Assembly: GCA_028716525.1 (NCBI GenBank) | Contig: JAQUPQ010000016.1 | Location: 1-64,000, forward strand | DNA from: Terriglobia bacterium | GTDB taxonomy: Bacteria; Acidobacteriota; Terriglobia; JAIQFV01 | Length of the DNA: 64,000 bases | Direction of reading: 5' to 3' | Shown: positions 26,745 through 34,602 of the stretch, in pieces | How positions within the stretch are numbered: position 1 is the first letter of the stretch | Layout: every line of letters starts with the position of its first letter | Notes under the pieces: generated by a model | Database searches by the model: none | What the model was told of the DNA's origin: nothing | The model's input: the letters and a program-made list of their open reading frames with translations, nothing else | Program-made: the position numbers and the translations under genes

Positions 26745-27082
26745 TGGATGAGTTTACTATTAAGAACACTAGCCCTATGACGAATATCATTTCGGCACTC
26801 ACCGCACGGACCCAGCTCGGGCAGATCATTAAGCGGGCCAGCCAGCAAGACGAACGCTTTGTCGTGGGCCACCGCGGGGAACCCAAAGTCATTATCATGG
26901 GCATCCGGGACTACATTAAAGCCTTGGCCCCAGCGCCCCAATGGCTGAAGGCCATCCGCGCTGAAGCCAAGCGCCGAGGCCTCAATCAGCTGACCCCCCG
27001 CGAGATCAACCGGGAGATCAAAGCCGTTCGGAAGCAAGGGCGCGCCCGGGCGAAGCAAACCAGTAAAGCCGCCGTCAAATGA
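26744..27082 (+). CDS. Phd/YefM-type antitoxin
   Basis: A 112-residue antitoxin that should bind and neutralise the PIN toxin and repress the operon. The N-terminal DNA-binding fold is visible in ISALTARTQLGQIIKRASQQ, then DERFVVGHRGEPKVIIMGI, as in Phd proteins. The C terminus is long and very basic (INREIKAVRKQGRARAKQTS), unlike the short toxin-binding tail of classical Phd. The ATG at 26744 touches the operator; the ATG at 26777 (MTNIISAL) is an alternative that better fits the family N terminus. The stop overlaps the toxin ATG by four bases. Confidence 0.85.
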   Translation: MDEFTIKNTSPMTNIISALTARTQLGQIIKRASQQDERFVVGHRGEPKVIIMGIRDYIKALAPAPQWLKAIRAEAKRRGLNQLTPREINREIKAVRKQGRARAKQTSKAAVK

Positions 27083-27507
27083 TCACGGTCGTGCTGGATA
27101 CCAACATTGTGGTCTCGGCCTTCCTCAACGAGGACGGTCTGGAAGCGGCGGTGTTGGATCTGGCGTTAAATAGGCGGCTGTCTCTGATTCTTTCTGAACC
27201 GATTTTGGACGAATACACCCGGGTTCTGCACCGTCGGAAGCTGGGTCTTGATCCCAAAAAGATAAATCACGCCCTCACCCAGATCCGCCATATCGCAAGA
27301 ATGGTTAAGCCGACAAAAGCAGTTTCTGCCTCGAAAGATGATCCAGACAACCGGTTCCTGGAGTGTGCTGAGGCTAGTTCAGCTGACTTTCTGGTTACTG
27401 GCAACACCCGCCATTTCCCCAAGGAATGGAAAACGACTTCGGTGGTGACTGCCCGGCAGTTGATTGAGGGCATCGTGCTTAATTTGAGGCGGGAGAAGGA
27501 TATGTGA
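27079..27507 (+). CDS. PIN-domain toxin (putative endoribonuclease)
   Basis: A 142-residue PIN domain, the ribonuclease partner of the upstream antitoxin. The N-terminal VVLDTNIVVSAFL gives the first metal ligand D7. Candidates for the others are E40 or E45 (SEPILDEYTRVL), D90 (DPDNRFLECAE) and D103 (ADFLVTGNTRHFP). These last two blocks mark the 'putative toxin-antitoxin system toxin component, PIN family' group. Coupled translation with the antitoxin (ATGA) is standard for such modules. Its own stop overlaps the start of an integrase remnant. Confidence 0.9.
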   Translation: MITVVLDTNIVVSAFLNEDGLEAAVLDLALNRRLSLILSEPILDEYTRVLHRRKLGLDPKKINHALTQIRHIARMVKPTKAVSASKDDPDNRFLECAEASSADFLVTGNTRHFPKEWKTTSVVTARQLIEGIVLNLRREKDM

Positions 27508-27623
27508 TGAATGACGCGATCCGGATGCCGACGACGATTGTACGCCAAGGCGAGAAGGCCGCCGGGCGCTTTATTGAGTTTATCACGGCCAATATCTGCA
27601 AACGAAACGCTCGCAAACATTGA
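27507..27623 (+). pseudogene. Truncated N terminus of a tyrosine recombinase (integrase remnant)
   Basis: A 38-codon frame, too short for a functional enzyme, reads PTTIVRQGEKAAGRFIEF then ITANICKRNARKH and stop. In intact site-specific integrases the same pattern (GERAxxRFLEFFTANIRNxNTRRAY) opens the core-binding SAM-like domain. Nothing downstream in any frame continues the family; the next recognisable gene is the pseudouridine synthase. It starts in TGATG with the PIN toxin stop. It is probably the scar of a mobile element that carried or neighboured the toxin-antitoxin module. Confidence 0.6.
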
Positions 27624-27700
27624 ATAGGAAGCAGACCGCCGACGCAGATACGAGCCATCGGGATCTCACACGGACTCTCAGAGCCTCTCTACCTCAACTC

Positions 27701-28477
27701 ATGAAATCGCGCCCCAAAATCACGCGACCGGTTCGAAAATCGAATTCGGCCACTGATTCACCTAAACAGACGATGACATTGGATCGTGCTCTTTCTCGAT
27801 CCGGACTAGCCTCGCGAACCACGGCGGCGGAGTGGATCCGGTCCGGCGAGGTTCGAGTGAATCGCCGCATCGAGCGCGATCCGGAGAAGTGGGTCCATAC
27901 GGACCAAGACGAAATTGAAGTTAGGGGACAAAGGATTGAGCCCCGGAAACCTGTTTACATCATGTTGAACAAGCCGACCGGCGTCATCACCTCTTTTGGT
28001 GATCCGGAGAAGCGTAAAACGGTCTATGCCTATCTAACAAAATTAGAGTCTTGGGTATTTCCGGTGGGAAGACTTGATAAAGATACTTCCGGCCTGCTTC
28101 TTTTAACCAACGAAACCGAATTCGGCCATCGCTTAACCGATCCCAATTCGAAGATCAAAAAGAAGTATTTGGCGAAGGTGAACGCCCTTTTGAATGAGGA
28201 TGAGCTCAGCCGCTTGCGCCGGGGCGTTGAATTGGAACCTGGCCTGACGACTCGGCCCTGCGTGGTGAACCGGGTGCGCCAAACGGAAAAGTATTCCTGG
28301 ATTGAAATCATTCTGACGGAGGGAAAGAACCGACAAATTCGGCGCATGGTGGAATCGCTGGGCAAGAAAGTGCTGAAGCTCGTACGGGTTGAGATCGGCG
28401 CCTTGAGGTTGGGGGATCTGCCGGTCGGACAGTGGCGACGCCTGACTCGGGAGGAGGTTAAGGGGTTGACGAATTAA
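27701..28477 (+). CDS. RluB/RsuA-family pseudouridine synthase
   Basis: About 258 residues. An N-terminal S4 RNA-binding domain (MTLDRALSRSGLASRTTAAE, EWIRSGEVRVNRR) is followed by the RsuA-type catalytic domain. The domain contains GRLDKDTSGLLLLTN with the catalytic Asp near residue 124, KKKYLAKV, and the C-terminal EGKNRQIRRMVESLGKKVLKLVR. It isomerises a specific uridine in rRNA; which one is not decidable here. The ATG at 27701 is preferred. An ATG at 27773 starts exactly at the S4 domain, and a TTG at 27620 overlaps the integrase remnant. Confidence 0.9.
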   Translation: MKSRPKITRPVRKSNSATDSPKQTMTLDRALSRSGLASRTTAAEWIRSGEVRVNRRIERDPEKWVHTDQDEIEVRGQRIEPRKPVYIMLNKPTGVITSFGDPEKRKTVYAYLTKLESWVFPVGRLDKDTSGLLLLTNETEFGHRLTDPNSKIKKKYLAKVNALLNEDELSRLRRGVELEPGLTTRPCVVNRVRQTEKYSWIEIILTEGKNRQIRRMVESLGKKVLKLVRVEIGALRLGDLPVGQWRRLTREEVKGLTN

Positions 28478-29191
28478 TGTGTCTGTGGACACTTCAACGA
28501 CCTCACCCACGAGTGTCATTGCACGGGTTTACTCATTCACCGGTATGTTTCCCGCATTTCGGGCCCTCTATCGATCCCATCAACATCCTCTCGCCTCACA
28601 TCAGCGAGGCAATTCAGTATCGGAATTTGGTTCGGAATTATTGGGCGTGAGGTCTTACAGCCTGATATTCAAATGAAGAATGCAGAGACACGACGCCACT
28701 CGTTGGCCCACAGGAGTAATCCCATAAATGTGCGTGCGGCTGCACACCCCGATCTATCGGGGTATACGGCCCTCTGTGAGAGACAGTTCCTTAACCGCGT
28801 TGTAGCCGTTTGATCCATGCTGCGCATCGGGATTGCACTTTGTACCAACTTTCAATGGAAATTTATTTCTTCCATTCCTCAGGTTAAACTTTACATCTCA
28901 CAAATGCCGGTTGTATCTTTTTGCTTGTCTGACATTTGATGACTGCACAGAAGGATTGGGGTTCAGCGAGCGCGACAGCTGTTGAGCTGATTGAGCGACG
29001 CGATGCACCAAGTCCAATGAGGAACTGATTCTTTATGGCTGCCGATCATCCACAGGCCCAGAGGTGGTTGACGAGTTGCGCTCGAAGCCCCAAGTCTGAC
29101 CTGGTCAGGGGGTCATGGGCAGGGTGGTACGGTACGGGCGTAGGGTGCATCGTCAAAGCCAAGCTCCGAATCATCGCAGGAGAGGTCTGAC
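28478..29191. other. Gene-poor spacer at the left edge of the sigma/receptor island
   Basis: 714 bases without a convincing gene. It holds the 27-bp palindromic repeat at 28742, a small TGACC-T-GGTCA palindrome at 29097-29107, and the GGAGAGG ribosome site of the sigma gene at its right end. A 65-codon frame at 28479-28676 is not supported. Confidence 0.5.
28742..28768. repeat. 27-bp palindromic direct repeat, left copy
   Basis: The core CCCCGAT-CT-ATCGGGG (28747-28762) lies within a 27-base unit that recurs at 36785-36811 with 24 of 27 bases identical. The two copies differ only in the two central bases and one flanking base, and they flank the ECF/anti-sigma/receptor/Asp-box gene block. 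Confidence 0.8.
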
Positions 29192-29881
29192 ATGATTTCT
29201 TGGAGCCGAAAACAGGGTTCTGAGTCGCTTCGATCTCTGCGCGACGAGTCATTGTGCCGGGAAGTCACAGCCGGGAGCCACGAAGCTTTCTTGGAATTGT
29301 TTGATCGTTACTGGCACCAGGTTTTTCGTTTGGCTTACGTCGTCATCCGAGACGAATCGGAAGCGGAAGACCTGGCCCAAGATCTGTTTCTCGACGTTCA
29401 CCGTAGCATGTTGCGCTTCGATTCCCAACGCGGATCGTTTCGTACACTTCTTTTCAGGTACGCTTACACTCGTGCCATTGACCATCGCCGTCGCCTTGAA
29501 ACTCGCCGCTTCTACTCTCAGGTGCCGTTGGAAGACGTTCTTGGCTCATCGCTGGCGGGCAGTACGCCACTGGGCTATGGTCTATCGATAGAAGAGGGGA
29601 CTCGTTTGATTGAGCAAGCCATGAAGCACTTGGATGAGAAGCAGCGCATGACTGTCAAGGCCTATTTCTTTCAGGGGCTTTCCCTCGAGGAGATTGCCAC
29701 AAATATGGGCGATTCCTTCGGCAATGTCCGGCATTACCTGTACCGAGGCCTGCACAAGATGCGCAGGTTCTTGACGGCCAGAAGCGCTGCGTGGTTGCCG
29801 GGAGAATCGAATCGAGCTCTTAATGAAAGGTTACAGGACAAGATGACAGCAGGTTTCACTTCGGAGGTACCCGATGTCTGA
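29192..29881 (+). CDS. ECF-type RNA polymerase sigma factor
   Basis: 229 residues with sigma region 2 (HEAFLELFDRYWHQVFRLAY, SEAEDLAQDLFLDVHRSM, GSFRTLLFRYAYTRAIDHRR) and region 4 (LDEKQRMTVKAYFFQGLSLE, then EIATNMGDSFGNVRHYLYRG). GGAGAGG lies just before the ATG. It overlaps the anti-sigma gene by eight bases and is followed by a TonB-dependent receptor, so it probably controls envelope or nutrient-uptake genes in this island. A C-terminal tail of about 35 residues after region 4 is longer than usual. Confidence 0.9.
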   Translation: MISWSRKQGSESLRSLRDESLCREVTAGSHEAFLELFDRYWHQVFRLAYVVIRDESEAEDLAQDLFLDVHRSMLRFDSQRGSFRTLLFRYAYTRAIDHRRRLETRRFYSQVPLEDVLGSSLAGSTPLGYGLSIEEGTRLIEQAMKHLDEKQRMTVKAYFFQGLSLEEIATNMGDSFGNVRHYLYRGLHKMRRFLTARSAAWLPGESNRALNERLQDKMTAGFTSEVPDV

Positions 29882-31091
29882 ACACGAACGATATGAAGAA
29901 CTCGCATCATTGGCGGCAATCGGAGAACTTTTGCCCGGCGAGTACGAGGAATTTGCCCGCCACAAGCAATCTTGCAGCAGGTGTCGGGAAACAGTTGCCG
30001 AGATCGGCTCTGTCGCCACCTCCACATTTCTTGCTGGGGGAGGGAAGGACGAAAATCCCATCGCTGCGGATGATCGATATCGCCGAGCGCGAGAAGCGGT
30101 CGCCCGACGTCTTCCTTTGGTGATTCCGGCCCCGGCGATGCGCCACCGCTGGCGCCTCGTCGCAGGCGGCATTGCCGCGGCACTGGTGGTGGGTATCGGC
30201 GTCGGGGCAAGCATCGTACCGAAACAGACTCAGAAAGTTCTTCCGATGCAGACGAACTCTTTATCCGGCAATCTTAAAGTCAAAGCAGCGCCCGTCAAGG
30301 GCCAGTCAACTTCCGCACAAAGCGACAGGGTGGATTGGGAAGCTGTGGTTACTGAATTGGAGAAGCAGGTCGACGAGGTCCGAGGTGAAAATCGAACGCT
30401 GCGGGAGAAGCTTTCGGCCTCCGATCAAATGGCTCAGGGCATGAAGACTCGATTAGACACTGTGGTTTTGCAATCCAACGCTCAAGCTCAGCAACTCGAG
30501 CAAACCCATAATGACTTGAGCACGATGCAAAGTAAGCTCACCCAGGCGCAGACCTTGATGGCATCTCACGGCGCGACGGTGAACTCACTCCAATCACAGT
30601 TGTCCGAAAAGGACGCGCGATTGAACGATGCCACCGCCAGCCTGGAGCGTGAACGGGAGATGTTGACGCAAGGACGCGACGTGCGCGACATCATGGGCGC
30701 TCGCGATTTGCACATCGTGGACGTTTTTGACACCGATGGGAGAGGCCGCGTACGAAAGCCTTTCGGCCGCGCCTTCTACACGCAAGGGAAGTCGCTCATC
30801 TTCTATGCGTTTGATCTGCCGACGAAGAACTTGCTCGACGGCAAGTTCGTTTATGCCGCTTGGGGAAGCAATAGCAATAAGCTGAAAGATCAAGCGCCTC
30901 ATCATCTTGGAGTTTTTTATTACGACGATCAAACGCAGCACCGCTGGGCGATGAAATTCAACGATCCCAAGGTGCTCGACGAGATCGACACCGTGTTTGT
31001 GACCCTTGAGCGCGTCGGCGAGGCTTTCACCCTCCCCAAGGGCAAGCCGGTCCTCGAGGCTTATTTCGGAACGCCGCCGAATCATCCGTGA
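29874..31091 (+). CDS. Zinc-finger anti-sigma factor with coiled coil and RskA-like outer domain
   Basis: 405 residues. The cytosolic ZAS motif is H30-x3-C34-x2-C37 (HKQSCSRC), one helix spans about 94-115 (RLVAGGIAAALVVGIGVGAS), and a long heptad-rich coiled coil runs about 155-270 (ELEKQVDEVRGENRTLREKL onward). A C-terminal domain (DLHIVDVFDTDGRGRVRKPF, RAFYTQGKSLIFYAF) resembles anti-sigma-K outer domains. The start has GGAGG seven bases upstream and overlaps the sigma gene. The coiled coil between membrane and sensor domain is unusual and could span periplasm or cell wall. It is expected to sequester the upstream sigma factor. Confidence 0.85.
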   Translation: MSEHERYEELASLAAIGELLPGEYEEFARHKQSCSRCRETVAEIGSVATSTFLAGGGKDENPIAADDRYRRAREAVARRLPLVIPAPAMRHRWRLVAGGIAAALVVGIGVGASIVPKQTQKVLPMQTNSLSGNLKVKAAPVKGQSTSAQSDRVDWEAVVTELEKQVDEVRGENRTLREKLSASDQMAQGMKTRLDTVVLQSNAQAQQLEQTHNDLSTMQSKLTQAQTLMASHGATVNSLQSQLSEKDARLNDATASLEREREMLTQGRDVRDIMGARDLHIVDVFDTDGRGRVRKPFGRAFYTQGKSLIFYAFDLPTKNLLDGKFVYAAWGSNSNKLKDQAPHHLGVFYYDDQTQHRWAMKFNDPKVLDEIDTVFVTLERVGEAFTLPKGKPVLEAYFGTPPNHP

Positions 31092-31094
31092 AGA

Positions 31095-31221
31095 GCAGGT
31101 GCCGGGTGTCGGGTGCCAGGAAATGCAAAAGCGTTCAGCGATCCTGTTTTTCCCTGGCACCTGAAACCTGACACTTGGTACCTGCTTTTCTCCTGACACC
31201 TGACACCCAACACCTGGAACC
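31095..31221. repeat. Inverted heptanucleotide tandem-repeat element
   Basis: The left arm 31096-31120 has three RGGTGYC units starting five bases after the anti-sigma stop. The right arm (about 31154-31220) has eight or more units of the complementary CCTGACA type. The element can fold into a long imperfect hairpin between the anti-sigma and receptor genes. Confidence 0.75.
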
Positions 31222-31307
31222 TTCTCCCTTCCCTCTGGTACAAATCTCCCTCCCAATCCGCATATTGACTGAATGTAGTAATGTACTCACCCGTTGGAGG
31301 AGAAATC

Positions 31308-34300
31308 ATGCTCACCAGCATGCGGTTGCGATTTCGGTGTTTGGTCCTGCTCGTCGTGGTTGCCGTCAGCACGGTGGTCTTGTTCAGCACTATCGTGTTA
31401 GCACAGGCAGAAACAGCCACGTTGAGTGGTGTCGTCACCGACCCTCAAGGAGCCGTTGTGCCCGGCGTAGAGGTTGTTGCGACGCGCATTGAAACCGGCA
31501 CCACCTTGACAACCGAATCCAATGGAGCGGGCATTTACTTCTTTACCGGCTTAATGCCCGGCCATTACCACTTGGTCGTGCGCAAGCAAGGGTTCAAAGA
31601 AATCGCGATCAAGGAGGTTGAGCTTCACGTCCAAGACAAGCTGGAGCGCAACTTTTCCCTCGACATCGGCTCTCTCTCTGAGACGGTCAACGTCGAAGGT
31701 GGGACGTCGCTGATAAATACTCAGGACGCAACAGTGAGCACCGTGGTGGACCGGCAATTCGTCGGGAACATGCCGCTCAATGGACGTAGCTTTCAGTCGC
31801 TACTAACCCTGACGCCAGGCATCGTGTCCGTTGTTTCTGGGGGCTCAGGAAACGTAGCCGGGTTCAGCCAGTTCAGCGTCAACGGCCAACGGGCAGTCTC
31901 CAACGCATTTATCGTAGATGGGGTCAGCGCCAATGTCGGGGCAAACCCCGGATCCATCAATGCCGCTTTTACGGCTGGCGACGCGCCCGGGCTCACCGCC
32001 TTCGGCACTACGCAGAGCATGGTTTCGGTCGACGACCTCGAGGAATTCAAAGTCCAGACCTCCAGCTACGCGGCCGAGTATGGCCGGCAGCCGGGCGGCC
32101 AGATCTCTATCGTCACCCGTTCTGGGACTAATCAATTTCACGGCTCGGCATTCGATTACCTGCGAAACGATGTATTGGATGCCAACGATTGGTTCGCCGA
32201 TCAAGCCGGGCAACCCAAACCGCCGGAGCGCCAAAATGACTTTGGCGGGACGTTAGGTGGGCCCATCATCATTCCCAAACTCTACAACGGCAAGGACAGA
32301 ACCTTCTTCTTCTTTTCATATGAAGGCCTACGTTTGCGCCTGCCGCAATTCAATCTGACCGATGTCCCAACCCTGGCGCTCAGGCAGACTGCACCGGCGG
32401 GACTGAGGCCCATCTTGAATGCGTTTCCACTACCCAACGGGAGGGACCTAGGCAATGGGTTCGCGGAATTCACCGCCGCGTACTCGGACCCGTCGAGCCT
32501 GAATGCAACCAGTATCCGGGTTGATCACACGATCAACAACAAATGGACGTTATTTGGAAGGTATAACCACGCTCTTTCATCGAACAGCACAAGAAGACAA
32601 GGCATTAATCTCAGCACCGTGGACAATCCTAGTACAGATACTCAGACTATTACCGTGGGTGCAACGGCGGCCCTCACTCCCAGCATCACCAACCAGTTAA
32701 GGGCTAATTACAGTTACTTCGGTGCGAACAGCCATCTATACGCGGACAACTTTGGCGGAGCGACTCCTCTTCCGTTGAGCTACTTTGTCCCGAGCCAGTA
32801 CGGCACGACCGCAAATCAAGGCGCTGTTCTTTTCCTCTTCTCCGGATTAACGGTCTCCAACGGGCCAAATGTTGACCTCGTTGATTATGGCTACACCCGT
32901 CAACGGCAGCTCAACATCGTGGACAATTTCTCCGACAGCAGAGGTTCCCATCAACTCAAGTTCGGTGTGGATTACCGCCGGCTCACCCCGGCCCTCGCAT
33001 TCAACAATTATGTCTTTAGTGCAACCTATACCTCTCTTCAAAACCTGCTTAACAACGTTAACACTGCGAGGGTTAACGCTGGGAGCCCATCGCGCCCGGT
33101 ATACTTGAATTTCTCAGCTTACGGGCAGGACACCTGGAAGCTCTCTCGCCGCCTTACCTTCACTCTCGGACTGCGCTGGGAGTTAAATCCTCCACCACGA
33201 AATGCCACCGGCGTAGACCCTCTGGCTGTCACCAGCATTGCGAATCTTGCCACCATGCAAGTGGCGCCACAAGGCAGCAGCCGTTACAAGACGACTTATA
33301 ACAACTTTGCGCCCCGCATCGGGGTGGCCTATCAGCTGTCGCAAACGCCAGGTCGCGAGACCGTAGTGCGTGGCGGCTTCGGCGTCTTTTATGACACCGG
33401 TAATGACCAGAACTCGTATCCATTCCAAGGTTTCCCGTTCAACGGTACGCGTTTATTAACGAACATTTCTTTTCCTCTCTCGCCAGCTCAGGTTGCCCCA
33501 GTCCCGGTTCCTGTAAGCGTGATCCCTCCCTACGGCATAATGGTCGTGACCGATCCATCCCTAAAGCTGCCCTATACGTTGCAGTGGAGCTTTGCGGTAG
33601 AACAATCGCTCGGCAAGAACCAAGCGCTTACCGTTTCCTATGTCGGGGCTGCCGGTAGGAGGCTGTTACAGACAACTCAATACATGCTCGCCAAGATCAA
33701 TCCGGCCTTCACCACCGTGAATTTGCAGACCAACAACGCTACTTCCGACTATGATGCCCTGCAGAGCCAGTTCGAACGGCGCCTGTCGCGTGGCTTGCAG
33801 GCCCTGGTCTCCTACACCTGGTCGCACGCCCTTGATGACGACTCAGCCCCCAGTACCGTTTTCAGGCTCGCAAAGCGCGGCAACGCGGATTTTGACATTC
33901 GTCACAACTTCGCGGCCGCAGTGAGCTATGACATTCCTGTACCTGGCAAGAACTCGACAGTGGAAACCATCTTGGGTCACTGGTCCCTCGATACCACGCT
34001 CCATGTGCATTCGGCGCTGCCGTTGGATCTGATTGCGACAACCCTGATAGACCCAGCGACAGGTAACACGGTCAATGTGCGGCCCAACGTAAACCCGGGC
34101 GTCCCAAATTACATTGACGACCCGAGTGTACCAAGTGGCAGGCGAATCAATAGTGCGGCATTCTCCATTCCTCCCACCGGGCAGAGCGGGACGTTGGGAC
34201 GCAACGTCCTCCGCGGACTGCCGGCCTCGCAGGTGGATCTCGCCTTGTGGCGGCAGATTCACTTGGTGGAGAGGCTCAGCCTGCAACTCCGGGCGGAGGC

Positions 34301-34469
34301 ATTCAACGTCTTCAACCACCCCAACTTTGGAAATATCCAGACCTCCTTAACGGCCGTCAACTTCGGCCAGGCGACGGGCATGCTGAACCGCCAGCTCCAG
34401 GGACTCAGCACGCTCTACCAGATCGGTGGCCCGCGTTCGTTGCAGTTGTCCCTCAAACTAGTCTTTTGA
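31308..34469 (+). CDS. TonB-dependent receptor with carboxypeptidase-regulatory-like domain (Oar-like)
   Basis: About 1053 residues, an outer-membrane beta-barrel importer or adhesion protein. A signal peptide ends near TIVLAQA. Next is a carboxypeptidase-regulatory-like beta-sandwich (about 35-115: TLSGVVTDPQGAVVPGVEVV), then a plug domain (MPLNGRSFQSLLTLTPG, FSVNGQRAVSNAFIVDGVSA, QPGGQISIVTRSGTNQFHGS). The long barrel ends SLQLSLKLVF with the terminal Phe needed for outer-membrane insertion. No N-terminal signalling domain of the FecA type is present, although a sigma/anti-sigma pair is adjacent. GGAGGAG five bases before 31308 fixes the start. Confidence 0.9.
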   Translation: MLTSMRLRFRCLVLLVVVAVSTVVLFSTIVLAQAETATLSGVVTDPQGAVVPGVEVVATRIETGTTLTTESNGAGIYFFTGLMPGHYHLVVRKQGFKEIAIKEVELHVQDKLERNFSLDIGSLSETVNVEGGTSLINTQDATVSTVVDRQFVGNMPLNGRSFQSLLTLTPGIVSVVSGGSGNVAGFSQFSVNGQRAVSNAFIVDGVSANVGANPGSINAAFTAGDAPGLTAFGTTQSMVSVDDLEEFKVQTSSYAAEYGRQPGGQISIVTRSGTNQFHGSAFDYLRNDVLDANDWFADQAGQPKPPERQNDFGGTLGGPIIIPKLYNGKDRTFFFFSYEGLRLRLPQFNLTDVPTLALRQTAPAGLRPILNAFPLPNGRDLGNGFAEFTAAYSDPSSLNATSIRVDHTINNKWTLFGRYNHALSSNSTRRQGINLSTVDNPSTDTQTITVGATAALTPSITNQLRANYSYFGANSHLYADNFGGATPLPLSYFVPSQYGTTANQGAVLFLFSGLTVSNGPNVDLVDYGYTRQRQLNIVDNFSDSRGSHQLKFGVDYRRLTPALAFNNYVFSATYTSLQNLLNNVNTARVNAGSPSRPVYLNFSAYGQDTWKLSRRLTFTLGLRWELNPPPRNATGVDPLAVTSIANLATMQVAPQGSSRYKTTYNNFAPRIGVAYQLSQTPGRETVVRGGFGVFYDTGNDQNSYPFQGFPFNGTRLLTNISFPLSPAQVAPVPVPVSVIPPYGIMVVTDPSLKLPYTLQWSFAVEQSLGKNQALTVSYVGAAGRRLLQTTQYMLAKINPAFTTVNLQTNNATSDYDALQSQFERRLSRGLQALVSYTWSHALDDDSAPSTVFRLAKRGNADFDIRHNFAAAVSYDIPVPGKNSTVETILGHWSLDTTLHVHSALPLDLIATTLIDPATGNTVNVRPNVNPGVPNYIDDPSVPSGRRINSAAFSIPPTGQSGTLGRNVLRGLPASQVDLALWRQIHLVERLSLQLRAEAFNVFNHPNFGNIQTSLTAVNFGQATGMLNRQLQGLSTLYQIGGPRSLQLSLKLVF

Positions 34470-34602
34470 AGGACGGCGGCCTGCAGACCTAAGTTATGCC
34501 GGGTCCGAAACGCGTTTGCCCTCGTTGTGTTATTCGCGACCCCGCCATAAGAAGATGGAGTGCAATGAACGCCCTCAAGAAAGAGAGGAGAGAGATTCCA
34601 GA

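Noticed and set aside
28479-28676. 65-codon frame after the pseudouridine synthase
   Set aside because: No motif or ribosome site; it lies in a gene-poor repeat-bearing spacer.
29097-29107. TGACC-T-GGTCA palindrome upstream of the second sigma gene
   Set aside because: Only 5-bp arms and no promoter in register; expected by chance at this window size.
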